Of a DNA stretch of 64,000 nt, positions 17,181 through 27,070 are shown piece by piece. Position numbers and translations under genes: made by a program. The stretch is from contig JBBAEU010000011.1 in the NCBI GenBank assembly GCA_041655765.1, forward strand, positions 1-64,000, given 5' to 3'. Below the pieces are notes generated by a model. The model was not told where the DNA came from, ran no database searches, and saw nothing but the letters and a program-made list of their open reading frames with translations. Source of the DNA: Brumimicrobium sp041655765 (lineage in GTDB: Bacteria > Bacteroidota > Bacteroidia > Flavobacteriales_D > Crocinitomicaceae). Every line of letters starts with the position of its first letter. Positions within the stretch are counted from its first letter, which is position 1.

Positions 17181-20100
17181 ATGGCATATAATAGAAACGA
17201 TAAAAATACGGTGAAAGATTTTTCTAAAATCACTATTTCACTTGCGTCTCCAGAACAAATTTTAGAGCAATCAAGTGGAGAGGTTTTAAAGCCAGAAACA
17301 ATCAACTATAGAACATATAAACCTGAAAGAGATGGTCTGTTCTGTGAACGTATTTTTGGGCCAGTAAAAGATTACGAATGTCACTGTGGTAAATACAAAC
17401 GTATCCGCTATAAAGGAATTATTTGTGACCGTTGTGGGGTAGAGGTAACTGAAAAGAAAGTTAGAAGAGAAAGAATGGGACACATTAAATTGGTTGTTCC
17501 TGTTGCTCATATCTGGTATTTTAGGTCTTTACCAAATAAAATCGGTTACTTATTAGGCTTACCTACTAAGAAGTTAGACCAAATTATTTATTATGAAAGA
17601 TATGTAGTAATTCAACCAGGTTTGGCTGCTGAATTAGAAATTGCAAAAGATTCAAAAGGTGATCCGCTTGAAAAAATGCGCTTCTTAACGGAAGAAGAGT
17701 ACCTTGATATTCTTGATGAACTTCCTGCAGATAACCAATACTTGGACGATAGTGATCCAAACAAATTTATCGCAAAAATGGGTGCTGAAGCAGTTTACGA
17801 TTTGTTGCAAGATTTGGATTTACATCAACTTTCTTATGATTTAAGACATAAAGCAAACAACGAGACTTCAATGCAACGTAAAAACGAAGCATTAAAACGT
17901 CTTCAAGTTATTGAAGCTATGCGTGATTCGCAAGATGGAGAAATTGAAAACAAACCGGAATGGATGATTATCAAAGTTGTTCCAGTTATTCCTCCTGAAT
18001 TACGTCCGTTAGTTCCACTTGATGGTGGTCGTTTTGCAACTTCTGATTTAAATGATTTATATAGACGTGTTATTATTAGAAATAATCGTCTTAAAAGATT
18101 AATCGAAATTAAAGCTCCTGAAGTAATTCTACGTAATGAAAAACGTATGCTTCAAGAGTCTGTTGATTCATTGTTTGATAACTCTAGAAAATCAAGTGCT
18201 GTTAAAACAGAATCAAACAGACCTTTAAAATCACTTTCTGATTCATTGAAAGGTAAAAAGGGTCGTTTCCGTCAAAACTTATTAGGTAAACGTGTTGACT
18301 ATTCTGCGCGTTCAGTGATTGTGGTTGGTCCAAATTTAAAATTACACGAATGTGGACTTCCAAAGGATATGGCAGCAGAATTATACAAACCGTTTATCAT
18401 CAGAAAATTAATTGAAAGAGGAATCGTTAAAACGGTAAAATCGGCTAAGAAAATTGTCGATAAAAAAGAGGCGGTTGTATGGGATATTTTAGAGAATGTA
18501 ATTAAATCTCACCCTGTATTATTAAACCGTGCTCCAACACTTCACCGTTTGGGTATCCAAGCTTTCCAACCAAAATTAATTGAAGGTAAAGCAATTCGTT
18601 TACATCCATTAGTGTGTACTGCGTTTAATGCCGACTTTGATGGTGACCAGATGGCGGTTCACTTGCCATTAGGAAGTGCTGCAATTTTAGAAGCTCAATT
18701 CTTAATGCTTTCTTCTCATAATATCTTAAATCCTGCGAACGGTGCGCCAATTACGGTTCCGTCTCAAGATATGGTATTGGGTCTGTATTATATGACAAAA
18801 GGAAGAAAGTCAACCAAAGAATATCCAGTGAAAGGAGAAGGAATGACTTTCTACTCTCCAGAAGAAGTGGAAATTGCTTATAACGAAGGAAAAATCTCTC
18901 TTCACACTCATATTAAGGTTCGTATCCAATCAAAAGATAAAAACGGAGAGGCAAAGAGCGAAATTGTCGATACAGTAACTGGTAGAGTGTTGTTTAACAA
19001 TCTTGTTCCAGAAGAGATTGGATTCATTAATGATGTGATGACGAAAAAAGCTTTACGTAATATTATTGGTAAAGTTGTAACTGCTTGCGGAATTTCTAAA
19101 TCAGCTCGTTTCCTTGACGACATCAAAGATGTTGGTTATGATATGGCATTCAGAGGTGGTTTATCATTCAATCTTGATGACATTATCATTCCAGATGAGA
19201 AAGAAACTTTGATTCAAAAAGCAAATGATAATGTTTCTGAAGTATTGGAAAACTACAATATGGGGTTAATCACAAATAACGAACGTTATAACCAAATTAT
19301 TGATATTTGGACAAGAACAAACTCTAGATTGACCAATACTTTGATGGAACAGTTGAAAAATGACCAACAAGGATTTAACTCAATTTATATGATGTTCGAC
19401 TCTGGAGCGAGGGGATCGAAAGAGCAAATTCGTCAGCTTTCAGGAATGAGGGGATTAATGGCGAAACCTCAAAAATCTGGTGCTTCAAGTCATGAAATTA
19501 TTGAGAACCCAATTCTGTCTAACTTTAAAGAAGGATTATCGATTCTTGAATACTTCATCTCTACACACGGTGCGCGTAAAGGTCTTGCCGATACTGCCTT
19601 GAAAACTGCCGATGCGGGTTATTTAACTCGTCGTTTGGTTGATGTGGCTCAAGATGTTGTTATTAACGGTGAGGATTGCGGTACATTAAGAGGTACGACA
19701 ATGACAGCCATAAAGAAAAATGATGAAGTTGTCGTATCACTTGCAGAAAGAATTCTTGGTAGAACAGCGGTTCACGATATTTACGATGATGATGACAATT
19801 TAATTGCTGAATCTGGTGACTTAATTAATGAGGCACTGGCAGAAGAAATTCAAATTGCGGGAGTTGATGAAGTTGAAGTTCGTTCTGTATTAACTTGTGA
19901 GATGAAGCGTGGTGTTTGTGCTAAATGTTATGGTAGAAACTTAGCAACTCATCGTCATGCCCAAATAGGTGACGCTGTTGGAGTTATTGCAGCTCAATCT
20001 ATTGGGGAACCTGGAACGCAGCTAACACTTCGTACATTCCACGTTGGAGGTACGGCTTCTAATATTGCCGACGAAAGTGATATTAGAGCAAAAGTATCTG

Positions 20101-21473
20101 GTGATGTTGAAATTGAGGAGTTAAGAACAATTTCAAAAGTTGCCAAAGATGGTACGAAAAGTGAAATCGTTGTTGGTCGTTCTGCAGAATTGAAAATTAT
20201 TGATAAGAAAACTGGTCTTGCAGCCATGACGGTTAACATACCTTACGGTTCTGAATTAGAAGTTAAAAACAATACCTCAATTAAGAAAGGTGATATAATC
20301 TGTAAATGGGATCCTTATAACGCAGTAATTATTGCTGAAGTTTCTGGTAAAATCGAATTTGAAAATATCATTGAAGGGGTTACCTATCGTGAAGAAGTGG
20401 ATGAGCAAACAGGATTCTCTGAAAAGATTATCACCGAAACGAAAGATAAAAAACGTATCCCAACAATAAACATTGTAGATAAAAAAGGAGACGTTATAAA
20501 GGCTTATTCAATTCCTGTTAATGCTCACGTTTCAGTAAGTGAAGGAGAAGAAATAACACAAGGTCATAGTTTAGTTAAAATTCCTCGTATTGGTGGTAAG
20601 AGTGGGGATATTACTGGGGGTCTTCCAAGAATTACTGAATTATTTGAAGCACGTAACCCGTCAAATCCAGCAGTTGTTTCTGAAATTGATGGTATTGCAA
20701 GCTACGGTAAAATTAAGAGAGGTAATAGAGAAGTTGTCATTGAGTCAAAATCTGGCTTAGTTAAAAAGTACTTGGTGCCACTTTCAAAACATATCTTGGT
20801 ACAAGAGAACGATTATGTTCGTGCGGGTATGCCACTATCTGATGGTGCAATCACACCTAAAGATATCCTTGATATTATGGGACCAACTGCAGTACAGGAA
20901 TACTTAGTGAACGAAGTACAGGAGGTTTATCGTTTACAAGGTGTAAAAATTAATGATAAACATTTTGAAGTAATCGTTCGTCAAATGATGTTAAAAGCTG
21001 AAGTTACAGATCCAGGAGATACTAAATTCTTAGAAAAACAAGCAGTTGATAAAGCTGAGTTTATGGATGAGAATGATAGAATCTATGGACAAAAAGTAGT
21101 AGTTGATGCAGGAGATTCTCAAACATTAAGGGCAGGACAAACAGTTACCGCTCGAAGATTGAGAGATGAAAACGTTCAATTGAAAAGAGAAGATGCAAAA
21201 TTAGTGGTGGCGCGTGATGCAGTTCCTGCAACCGCAGTACCTTTATTGCAAGGTATTACTCGTTCTTCGCTGAAAACTGAATCATTTATTTCTGCTGCAT
21301 CATTCCAAGAAACTACCAAAGTTCTTAACGAAGCAGCAATCTCAGGTAAAGTCGATGATTTACTCGGACTGAAAGAAAACGTAATTGTAGGTCATAAGAT
21401 TCCTGCAGGTACTGGAATGAGAGAGTTCCAAAAACTTAGAGTAGAGTCTTCAGCAGTATATGAAGAAGATTAA
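17181..21473 (+). CDS. rpoC: DNA-directed RNA polymerase subunit beta'
   Basis: 1430 residues, normal for the phylum. The N-terminal zinc site is YECHCGKYKRIRYKG with CDRCGVEV. The catalytic Mg2+ loop is NADFDGDQMAVH. The second zinc cluster is CEMKRGVCAKCYGRNLATH. The trigger-loop region is GEPGTQLTLRTFHVGGTASN. The rpoB-rpoC pair ends in a perfect terminator at 21493. Confidence 0.98.
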   Translation: MAYNRNDKNTVKDFSKITISLASPEQILEQSSGEVLKPETINYRTYKPERDGLFCERIFGPVKDYECHCGKYKRIRYKGIICDRCGVEVTEKKVRRERMGHIKLVVPVAHIWYFRSLPNKIGYLLGLPTKKLDQIIYYERYVVIQPGLAAELEIAKDSKGDPLEKMRFLTEEEYLDILDELPADNQYLDDSDPNKFIAKMGAEAVYDLLQDLDLHQLSYDLRHKANNETSMQRKNEALKRLQVIEAMRDSQDGEIENKPEWMIIKVVPVIPPELRPLVPLDGGRFATSDLNDLYRRVIIRNNRLKRLIEIKAPEVILRNEKRMLQESVDSLFDNSRKSSAVKTESNRPLKSLSDSLKGKKGRFRQNLLGKRVDYSARSVIVVGPNLKLHECGLPKDMAAELYKPFIIRKLIERGIVKTVKSAKKIVDKKEAVVWDILENVIKSHPVLLNRAPTLHRLGIQAFQPKLIEGKAIRLHPLVCTAFNADFDGDQMAVHLPLGSAAILEAQFLMLSSHNILNPANGAPITVPSQDMVLGLYYMTKGRKSTKEYPVKGEGMTFYSPEEVEIAYNEGKISLHTHIKVRIQSKDKNGEAKSEIVDTVTGRVLFNNLVPEEIGFINDVMTKKALRNIIGKVVTACGISKSARFLDDIKDVGYDMAFRGGLSFNLDDIIIPDEKETLIQKANDNVSEVLENYNMGLITNNERYNQIIDIWTRTNSRLTNTLMEQLKNDQQGFNSIYMMFDSGARGSKEQIRQLSGMRGLMAKPQKSGASSHEIIENPILSNFKEGLSILEYFISTHGARKGLADTALKTADAGYLTRRLVDVAQDVVINGEDCGTLRGTTMTAIKKNDEVVVSLAERILGRTAVHDIYDDDDNLIAESGDLINEALAEEIQIAGVDEVEVRSVLTCEMKRGVCAKCYGRNLATHRHAQIGDAVGVIAAQSIGEPGTQLTLRTFHVGGTASNIADESDIRAKVSGDVEIEELRTISKVAKDGTKSEIVVGRSAELKIIDKKTGLAAMTVNIPYGSELEVKNNTSIKKGDIICKWDPYNAVIIAEVSGKIEFENIIEGVTYREEVDEQTGFSEKIITETKDKKRIPTINIVDKKGDVIKAYSIPVNAHVSVSEGEEITQGHSLVKIPRIGGKSGDITGGLPRITELFEARNPSNPAVVSEIDGIASYGKIKRGNREVVIESKSGLVKKYLVPLSKHILVQENDYVRAGMPLSDGAITPKDILDIMGPTAVQEYLVNEVQEVYRLQGVKINDKHFEVIVRQMMLKAEVTDPGDTKFLEKQAVDKAEFMDENDRIYGQKVVVDAGDSQTLRAGQTVTARRLRDENVQLKREDAKLVVARDAVPATAVPLLQGITRSSLKTESFISAASFQETTKVLNEAAISGKVDDLLGLKENVIVGHKIPAGTGMREFQKLRVESSAVYEED

Positions 21474-21492
21474 TATCATAAATTATTAAATA

Positions 21493-21527
21493 AATAGGCT
21501 ATCAAATTATTTTGATAGCCTATTTTT
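21493..21527 (+). terminator. Intrinsic terminator of rpoBC
   Basis: A perfect 14-bp stem (21493-21506 with 21511-21524), TTAT loop and T-run lie 20 bp after the rpoC stop. It overlaps the upstream end of the longest open frame for the next gene, arguing for the later start at 21542. Confidence 0.9.
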
Positions 21528-21541
21528 ATTATCTTTATTCT

Positions 21542-21856
21542 ATGGAAAATAATGAAGGAAAAGGAAACAAATTAAATATTGAGCTGTCAGAAGACATAGC
21601 AACAGGGATTTATTCGAATTTTGCAATAATTACTCATTCTCCATCAGAATTTGTATGCGACTTTGTACAAATGATGCCTGGAATGCCAAAAGGTAAAGTA
21701 ATGTCAAGGGTTATTATGACTCCCGAGAATGCAAAACGTTTATTGCACGCATTACAGGATAATATTCGAAAATTCGAAGACGTAAAAGGAACAATTGATG
21801 ATGGTTCCCAAGGTTTTGGACCAATTAATTTTGGAGTCCCGCCAACAGAAGCATAA
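21542..21856 (+). CDS. DUF3467 domain protein
   Basis: 104 residues from the ATG at 21542 (MENNEGKGNKLNIELSEDIA). The centre FVCDFVQMMPGMPKGKVMSR followed by MTPENAKRLLHALQDNI matches the small DUF3467 family often found next to rpoC in Bacteroidota. Its function is unknown. The frame extends upstream to 21512, but that start lies inside the rpoC terminator hairpin and adds a hydrophobic, non-conserved tail, so it is rejected. Confidence 0.85.
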   Translation: MENNEGKGNKLNIELSEDIATGIYSNFAIITHSPSEFVCDFVQMMPGMPKGKVMSRVIMTPENAKRLLHALQDNIRKFEDVKGTIDDGSQGFGPINFGVPPTEA

Positions 21857-21898
21857 TTTAATTGTTGAAATTTGTAATTAATAAAATAAAAAATTATC

Positions 21899-23302
21899 AT
21901 GAGTAAATATGATGTAACCGTTATCGGTTCAGGACCTGGAGGATATGTGTCTGCAATTCGTTGTGCACAATTAGGATTAAAAACTGCAATCATTGAAAAA
22001 TATGATACCTTAGGAGGAACTTGCCTGAATGTTGGATGTATCCCTTCTAAAGCATTGCTGGACTCTACTGAGCATTATTATAACGCAGTTAATAATTTTA
22101 AAGAACACGGAATTAATATCAAAGAAATTAAACCCGACTTTAAACAAATGGTCGCAAGAAAAGCACAAGTTGTTGATCAAACATGTAAAGGAATCGATTT
22201 CTTAATGAACAAAAATAAAATTGATGTCTTTCACGGAATGGGTTCTTTTGTAGATAGAAATACAGTCAAAATTACAGATTCTAAGAAAAAAGTAACTGAA
22301 ATTAAATCAGATAAAATAATTATTGCAACAGGCTCAAAACCAAACTTCTTTCCTGGAATGGAACCTGATAAAAAAAGAATAATAACTTCTACTGAAGCAC
22401 TGAGCCTAAATGAAATACCAAAGAAATTAATCGTAATTGGCGGAGGTGTCATCGGACTTGAATTAGGGTCAGTTTACCAAAGATTAGGTACAGAAGTTAC
22501 TGTATTAGAGTTCGCCGATAAAATTACCCCGACATTAGACGAAACTATGTCGAAAGAACTGACAAAAGTGTTGAAAAAAATGGGAATGAAGTTTAGCCTA
22601 AGTACAAAGGTTCAGAAAGTGAAAAACTCTGGAAAAAAAGTGACGGTTTCTGCTCTGGATAAAAAAGATGAAGAAATTGTTTTTGAAGCAGATTATTGTT
22701 TGGTTGCTGTAGGAAGAAAACCTTATACAGAAGGATTGGGATTAGAAAATGTTGGACTTTCGACAAATAGTCGTGGACAAATTGATGTCAATGAAAACCT
22801 TCAAACTTCTGTTGATAATATTTATGCTATTGGAGACGTAATTCGTGGTGCAATGTTGGCTCATAAAGCCGAAGACGAAGGAACTTTTGTGGCTGAGAAA
22901 ATCGCTGGACAAATCCCGCACATTGACTATAATCTAATTCCATCTGTAGTTTATACGTGGCCAGAAGTGGCTTCAGTTGGAAAAACTGAACAAGAAATTA
23001 AAGAATCAGGTATTGACTATAAAGTTGGAACCTTCCCAATGAAAGCATTAGGTAGAGCCAGAGCTTCTACGGATATTCAAGGATTAGCAAAAATTATCAC
23101 AAATAAAGTAACAGATGAAATATTAGGATTTCATGTAATTGGTGCTCGTGCAGCTGATATTATTATGGAGGGAACAGTTGCAATGGAATATAGAGCAACT
23201 GCTGAAGATATTGCGCGTATTTCACACCCACACCCAACATACACAGAAGCTGTTAAAGAAGCTGCAATGGCTGCAACTGGTGATAGAGCAATCCATATTT
23301 AA
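21899..23302 (+). CDS. lpdA: Dihydrolipoyl dehydrogenase (E3)
   Basis: 467 residues. The FAD Rossmann motif is GSGPGGYVSAIRCAQLG, the redox disulfide is GGTCLNVGCIPSK, the NAD motif is VIGGGVIGLELGSVYQRLG, the second FAD motif is YAIGDVIRGAMLAHKAEDEG, and the C-terminal active-site HPHPTYTEAVKEAA holds the catalytic His-Glu pair. It regenerates lipoamide in 2-oxoacid dehydrogenase and glycine-cleavage complexes. It is a single gene with its own terminator; the E1/E2 genes are not in the window. Confidence 0.97.
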   Translation: MSKYDVTVIGSGPGGYVSAIRCAQLGLKTAIIEKYDTLGGTCLNVGCIPSKALLDSTEHYYNAVNNFKEHGINIKEIKPDFKQMVARKAQVVDQTCKGIDFLMNKNKIDVFHGMGSFVDRNTVKITDSKKKVTEIKSDKIIIATGSKPNFFPGMEPDKKRIITSTEALSLNEIPKKLIVIGGGVIGLELGSVYQRLGTEVTVLEFADKITPTLDETMSKELTKVLKKMGMKFSLSTKVQKVKNSGKKVTVSALDKKDEEIVFEADYCLVAVGRKPYTEGLGLENVGLSTNSRGQIDVNENLQTSVDNIYAIGDVIRGAMLAHKAEDEGTFVAEKIAGQIPHIDYNLIPSVVYTWPEVASVGKTEQEIKESGIDYKVGTFPMKALGRARASTDIQGLAKIITNKVTDEILGFHVIGARAADIIMEGTVAMEYRATAEDIARISHPHPTYTEAVKEAAMAATGDRAIHI

Positions 23303-23326
23303 TTGTCTTCTAAGAATAGATCATTT

Positions 23327-23356
23327 AATACCTCAAGATTTCTTGGGGTATTTTTG
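23327..23356 (+). terminator. Intrinsic terminator after lpdA
   Basis: AATACCTCAAG (23327-23337) pairs with CTTGGGGTATT (23342-23352), one G-U, with a 4-nt loop and then T's. It lies 24 bp after the lpdA stop. Confidence 0.8.
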
Positions 23357-23404
23357 TATATAATAAAAACACCAAACCAATTCTTTTTACGTTAATTTAG
23401 TTGA

Positions 23405-26400
23405 ATGAATTTAACTAAAATAATAAAAGGCGTACTAACACTGATATTTATGGTATCGGCTTTTACTACTTTTAGTCAATCAAACCTAAGAATTCAAACC
23501 ATTCCAGCTCCTGAATTATCCGACACAATAACCATAGATTCATTGACAATCTATCAAAATAGCTTTGGTGTTTTTTGTGGAGATTATAAACTATCGGAAA
23601 ATGATTACTATTTTAACGGAAATACAAGAGAATTTGCATTGAAAAATGACTGCTCCGATTCCTTATGGATTTCTTATCGGGTGTTCTCTGTGAATTTTGA
23701 AAAAGTTTACCAATCAGTTGACACCTCAATTATTTATAAAAACGAAGGACAGAAAGAAGACTTTTTCTTCCGTGATGCGAGTTTTGAGCGGGAAAACTTC
23801 TTTTCTGGTGATGGCATCAATAAATCTGGTAGTATTTCTAGAGGTATTAATTTTGGTAATGCACAAGATTTGTCTGTAAATTCGACCCTGAACCTTCAAT
23901 TATCAGGTGAAATTTCTGATAATGTCAATGTTTTAGCTACGGTAACCGATGATAATTTGCCCATTCAACCCGAAGGAAATACCAATCAATTACAGGAGTT
24001 TGATCAGGTTTTTATTCAATTATTTGGAAAAGAATACAAAGTAATTGCAGGAGATTTTTGGTTGCATAAACCAAACGGCTACTTTATGAATTATAATAAA
24101 AGAGCACAAGGACTTTTCGGAGAATATTCCTTTGATATGAATAAAAACAACTCATTAAAAATTCAAGCATCAGGAGCACTCTCTAAAGGTAAATTTGCTC
24201 GAAATGTTATCCAAGGAGTTGAAGGCAATCAAGGACCATATCGATTAAAAGGAAATGAAAATGAACCTTACATCATCGTACTTTCGGGAACTGAAAGTGT
24301 TTATCTCAATGGAAAATTATTAGAAAGAGGTCAAGATTTGGATTATATTATTGATTACAATACTTCGGAGGTGACTTTTACTTCGAGGCATCATATCAAT
24401 AAAGACTCAAGAATTGTAGTAGAATTTCAATATACCGACCAAAATTATGCCCGTTCACTTTTTCAAGGTGGACTTGATTATAAAAGCGAAAAAGTTGATG
24501 TTTGGTTTAATGTTTATAGTGAACAAGATGCAAAAAATCAATCGCTTCAACAGCAGTTAAGTGACGCTGATAAACTCCTTTTAAGTCAAGTGGGAGACAG
24601 CTTAGATTTAGCATTTATGCGGTCAATAGACAGTATTGGCTTTGCAGACAATCAAGTAGTATATTTAATGACAGATTCTTTAGGATATGATTCTGTTTTG
24701 GTGCATTCAGTTGATCCAAATTTGGCACATTATCGCGCCGTATTTACAGAGGTTGGCCATGGAAAAGGAAATTATGTCTTTGATAAATTTACCGCAGTCG
24801 GTCGTGTTTTTAAATGGGTCGAACCGATTGGCGGAATCCCACAAGGAAATTACGAACCCATCCGATTGATGGTCGCCCCAAAAAAGAGAATGATGATGTC
24901 TTTAGGAACAAATTATCGACTGAGTGATAGATGGCAAATGCAAACAGAATTTAGTTTATCTAACAACGACAAAAATACTTTTTCAAAATTTGATAATGAA
25001 GATAATTTGGGTTATTCGAATTTTACACTAATCGAAGGAAACTTTAAGTTGGGGAGAGACAAAGATTCTAGCAAGTGGTCTTTAAAAACAGCCATCGATT
25101 TTGAATATACTTCTCGATATTTTGAGGAAATTGAACGTTATCGTGGCGTTGAGTTTGACCGAGATTGGAACGTTCGAGGAAAAGATTATCAAGGAGATGA
25201 AATTTTAGCTAATCTTTCAGCAAGGATTATGCATAACGACTTTGGAAGTTTCGAACTTAAAGGTCAAAATTTCACCTTTGGCAACGATTTTCAGGGAAAT
25301 AGAGGTCAATTTTTAGCTTCTTGGGAACAAAAAGGTTTTAAAGGAACAATTGATGCGAGTTTCTTGGGTAGTAGGGCAGAAAACCATGCAAATACATTCG
25401 CTCGACATCAATCAAGTTTGAGTCAAGCAATCGGTCCAATTAGAATTGGTTTTGAAGACAAACATGAACGGAATGCTTTCGTAGAATCTGACACCCTATT
25501 GAAACCTAATTCTTACCAATGGTATGAGTGGAAGGTCTTTCTATCAAATTCTGAAAAATTGGAAAACGCATTCAATGTTTTTTACAAAGAGAGATATGAT
25601 TGGCGTAGTGATTCAACATCGCTGAAAAATGCTGCAGTAGCAAGAGACATTGGAGCCGATTACAATTGGGTTACCAACCAACATTCTCGCTTAACAACCA
25701 TGGTGAGTTATCGTTCATTGACAATTGAAAATGAAAACCTAATCGCTCAGGCACCCGAAAATACTTTTATAGGCAGACTTGATTACCAATTGAACTTATG
25801 GAAAAATGCTTTAACATCAAGCACTTTCTACGAAGTGGGCTCAGGACTTGAGTTAAAAAAGGAATTTCTTTATATTGAAGTGAATACAGGTCGAGGAGTT
25901 TACACGTGGATAGATTATAACGGAGATGGAGTAAAAGACCTCAACGAATTTGAAATTGCCCAATATCCAGATCAAGCGAATTACATCAGAATGTATATTC
26001 CCTCTGACGATTATGTAAGTACATATTCAAATGAGTTTAACCAGACGCTAAGTTGGAGACCAGAAAGAATTTGGAATAATAAAAAAAGATTTTTAAAATT
26101 GCTTTCAAGGGTTTCAAATCAAACTCGATTTAGGGTTAGAAAAAAAATGGACTCTCAAACTTTTGAAGTCTATAACCCTTTAGCCAGAAATATTGCAGAC
26201 TCTACATTGATTAATTATAGCTCAATGATAAGAAATACATTGTCTATCAATAGAACTGACCCAATTTGGGGAGCAGATTATGTCTATTCTCAAAACGCAA
26301 CCAAAGCACTTTTAGCCAATGGGTTTGATGCTAAGAATTCAACTTTCCACTCAATCAACGCAAGATGGAACATGATAAAGCAGTTAACGTTTAAGATAAA

Positions 26401-26863
26401 TGGCCAAATTGGAGAGAAAAAATCTATTGTTGACTATACTACTGGCAGAGATTATTTTATAAAATACCACAATATAAAACCAGAACTCGTATATCAACCT
26501 GGCACAAAATTTAGGGTTTCACTGAATGGAAGATACGAAGAGAAGAGAAATCAAGAAGATTTTGGTGGAGAAACCTCATACATTGGAGATATTGGATTGG
26601 AACTAAAATGGAATCAACTCGAAAAAGGAAGTTTAACTGCTGAATTAAAGTTTGTAAACATAAAATACAATGGAACTGAAAGTAATTCACTTGCTTATGA
26701 GATGCTGGAATCGTTGAAGCCAGGAGAAAACTTTACTTGGGGACTAAATTATCAATGGAGTATTTCAAGAAATTTACAAATTAACATTCAGTATAATGGT
26801 CGGAAATCTGAAAAAACCAAGGCAATTCACGCAGGCGGAGTTGAGGTAAGAGCTTTCTTTTAG
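23405..26863 (+). CDS. Large outer-membrane beta-barrel-like protein, family unassigned
   Basis: 1152 residues with a signal peptide (IIKGVLTLIFMVSAFTTFSQ). The body has many alternating amphipathic strands (for example GSISRGINFGNAQDLSVNST, then repeated aromatic-rich strands) and ends in VEVRAFF, a terminal Phe as in outer-membrane barrels. An acidic motif DYNGDGVKDLNEFE near residue 838 looks like a calcium-binding loop. I recognise the general type (a conserved Bacteroidota outer-membrane protein) but not a named family. The ATG at 23405 directly precedes the signal peptide. It stands alone between lpdA and mgtE. Confidence 0.75.
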   Translation: MNLTKIIKGVLTLIFMVSAFTTFSQSNLRIQTIPAPELSDTITIDSLTIYQNSFGVFCGDYKLSENDYYFNGNTREFALKNDCSDSLWISYRVFSVNFEKVYQSVDTSIIYKNEGQKEDFFFRDASFERENFFSGDGINKSGSISRGINFGNAQDLSVNSTLNLQLSGEISDNVNVLATVTDDNLPIQPEGNTNQLQEFDQVFIQLFGKEYKVIAGDFWLHKPNGYFMNYNKRAQGLFGEYSFDMNKNNSLKIQASGALSKGKFARNVIQGVEGNQGPYRLKGNENEPYIIVLSGTESVYLNGKLLERGQDLDYIIDYNTSEVTFTSRHHINKDSRIVVEFQYTDQNYARSLFQGGLDYKSEKVDVWFNVYSEQDAKNQSLQQQLSDADKLLLSQVGDSLDLAFMRSIDSIGFADNQVVYLMTDSLGYDSVLVHSVDPNLAHYRAVFTEVGHGKGNYVFDKFTAVGRVFKWVEPIGGIPQGNYEPIRLMVAPKKRMMMSLGTNYRLSDRWQMQTEFSLSNNDKNTFSKFDNEDNLGYSNFTLIEGNFKLGRDKDSSKWSLKTAIDFEYTSRYFEEIERYRGVEFDRDWNVRGKDYQGDEILANLSARIMHNDFGSFELKGQNFTFGNDFQGNRGQFLASWEQKGFKGTIDASFLGSRAENHANTFARHQSSLSQAIGPIRIGFEDKHERNAFVESDTLLKPNSYQWYEWKVFLSNSEKLENAFNVFYKERYDWRSDSTSLKNAAVARDIGADYNWVTNQHSRLTTMVSYRSLTIENENLIAQAPENTFIGRLDYQLNLWKNALTSSTFYEVGSGLELKKEFLYIEVNTGRGVYTWIDYNGDGVKDLNEFEIAQYPDQANYIRMYIPSDDYVSTYSNEFNQTLSWRPERIWNNKKRFLKLLSRVSNQTRFRVRKKMDSQTFEVYNPLARNIADSTLINYSSMIRNTLSINRTDPIWGADYVYSQNATKALLANGFDAKNSTFHSINARWNMIKQLTFKINGQIGEKKSIVDYTTGRDYFIKYHNIKPELVYQPGTKFRVSLNGRYEEKRNQEDFGGETSYIGDIGLELKWNQLEKGSLTAELKFVNIKYNGTESNSLAYEMLESLKPGENFTWGLNYQWSISRNLQINIQYNGRKSEKTKAIHAGGVEVRAFF

Positions 26864-26895
26864 AGAAATTATTTTATACTCAAATTAAAAATCAG

Positions 26896-26903
26896 TATAT
26901 TTG
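26896..26903 (+). promoter_or_regulatory. -7 box TATATTTG upstream of mgtE
   Basis: A perfect TAnnTTTG box lies 167 bp before the mgtE ATG. No good TTG is seen at the -33 position, so the promoter is plausible only. It implies a leader of about 160 nt. Confidence 0.45.
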
Positions 26904-27035
26904 CACACTTTTGGTTTAGAAATCCTTTATTTCAATTAATATCAATTTTGCAATTGACCTTACGATATGGTAAAGAAGGTATTATCAATCTAAACCTGCT
27001 AAAATAACATTGGATGGAGTAGTTTGTAGAATATG

Positions 27036-27056
27036 CTATTCATTTTGAATAGTTTT
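27036..27056 (+). promoter_or_regulatory. Hairpin plus T-run in the mgtE leader
   Basis: CTATTCA (27036-27042) pairs with TGAATAG (27046-27052), followed by TTTT, 15 bp before the mgtE start. It could be a weak terminator or attenuator. I see no match to the known Mg2+ M-box core. Confidence 0.35.
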
Positions 27057-27070
27057 AATAAGAGAACGTT

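Noticed and set aside
21512..21541. Upstream start of the DUF3467 gene
   Set aside because: It lies inside the rpoC terminator and adds a non-conserved hydrophobic tail.
26904..27070. M-box Mg2+ riboswitch in the mgtE leader
   Set aside because: I find none of the conserved M-box core sequence.
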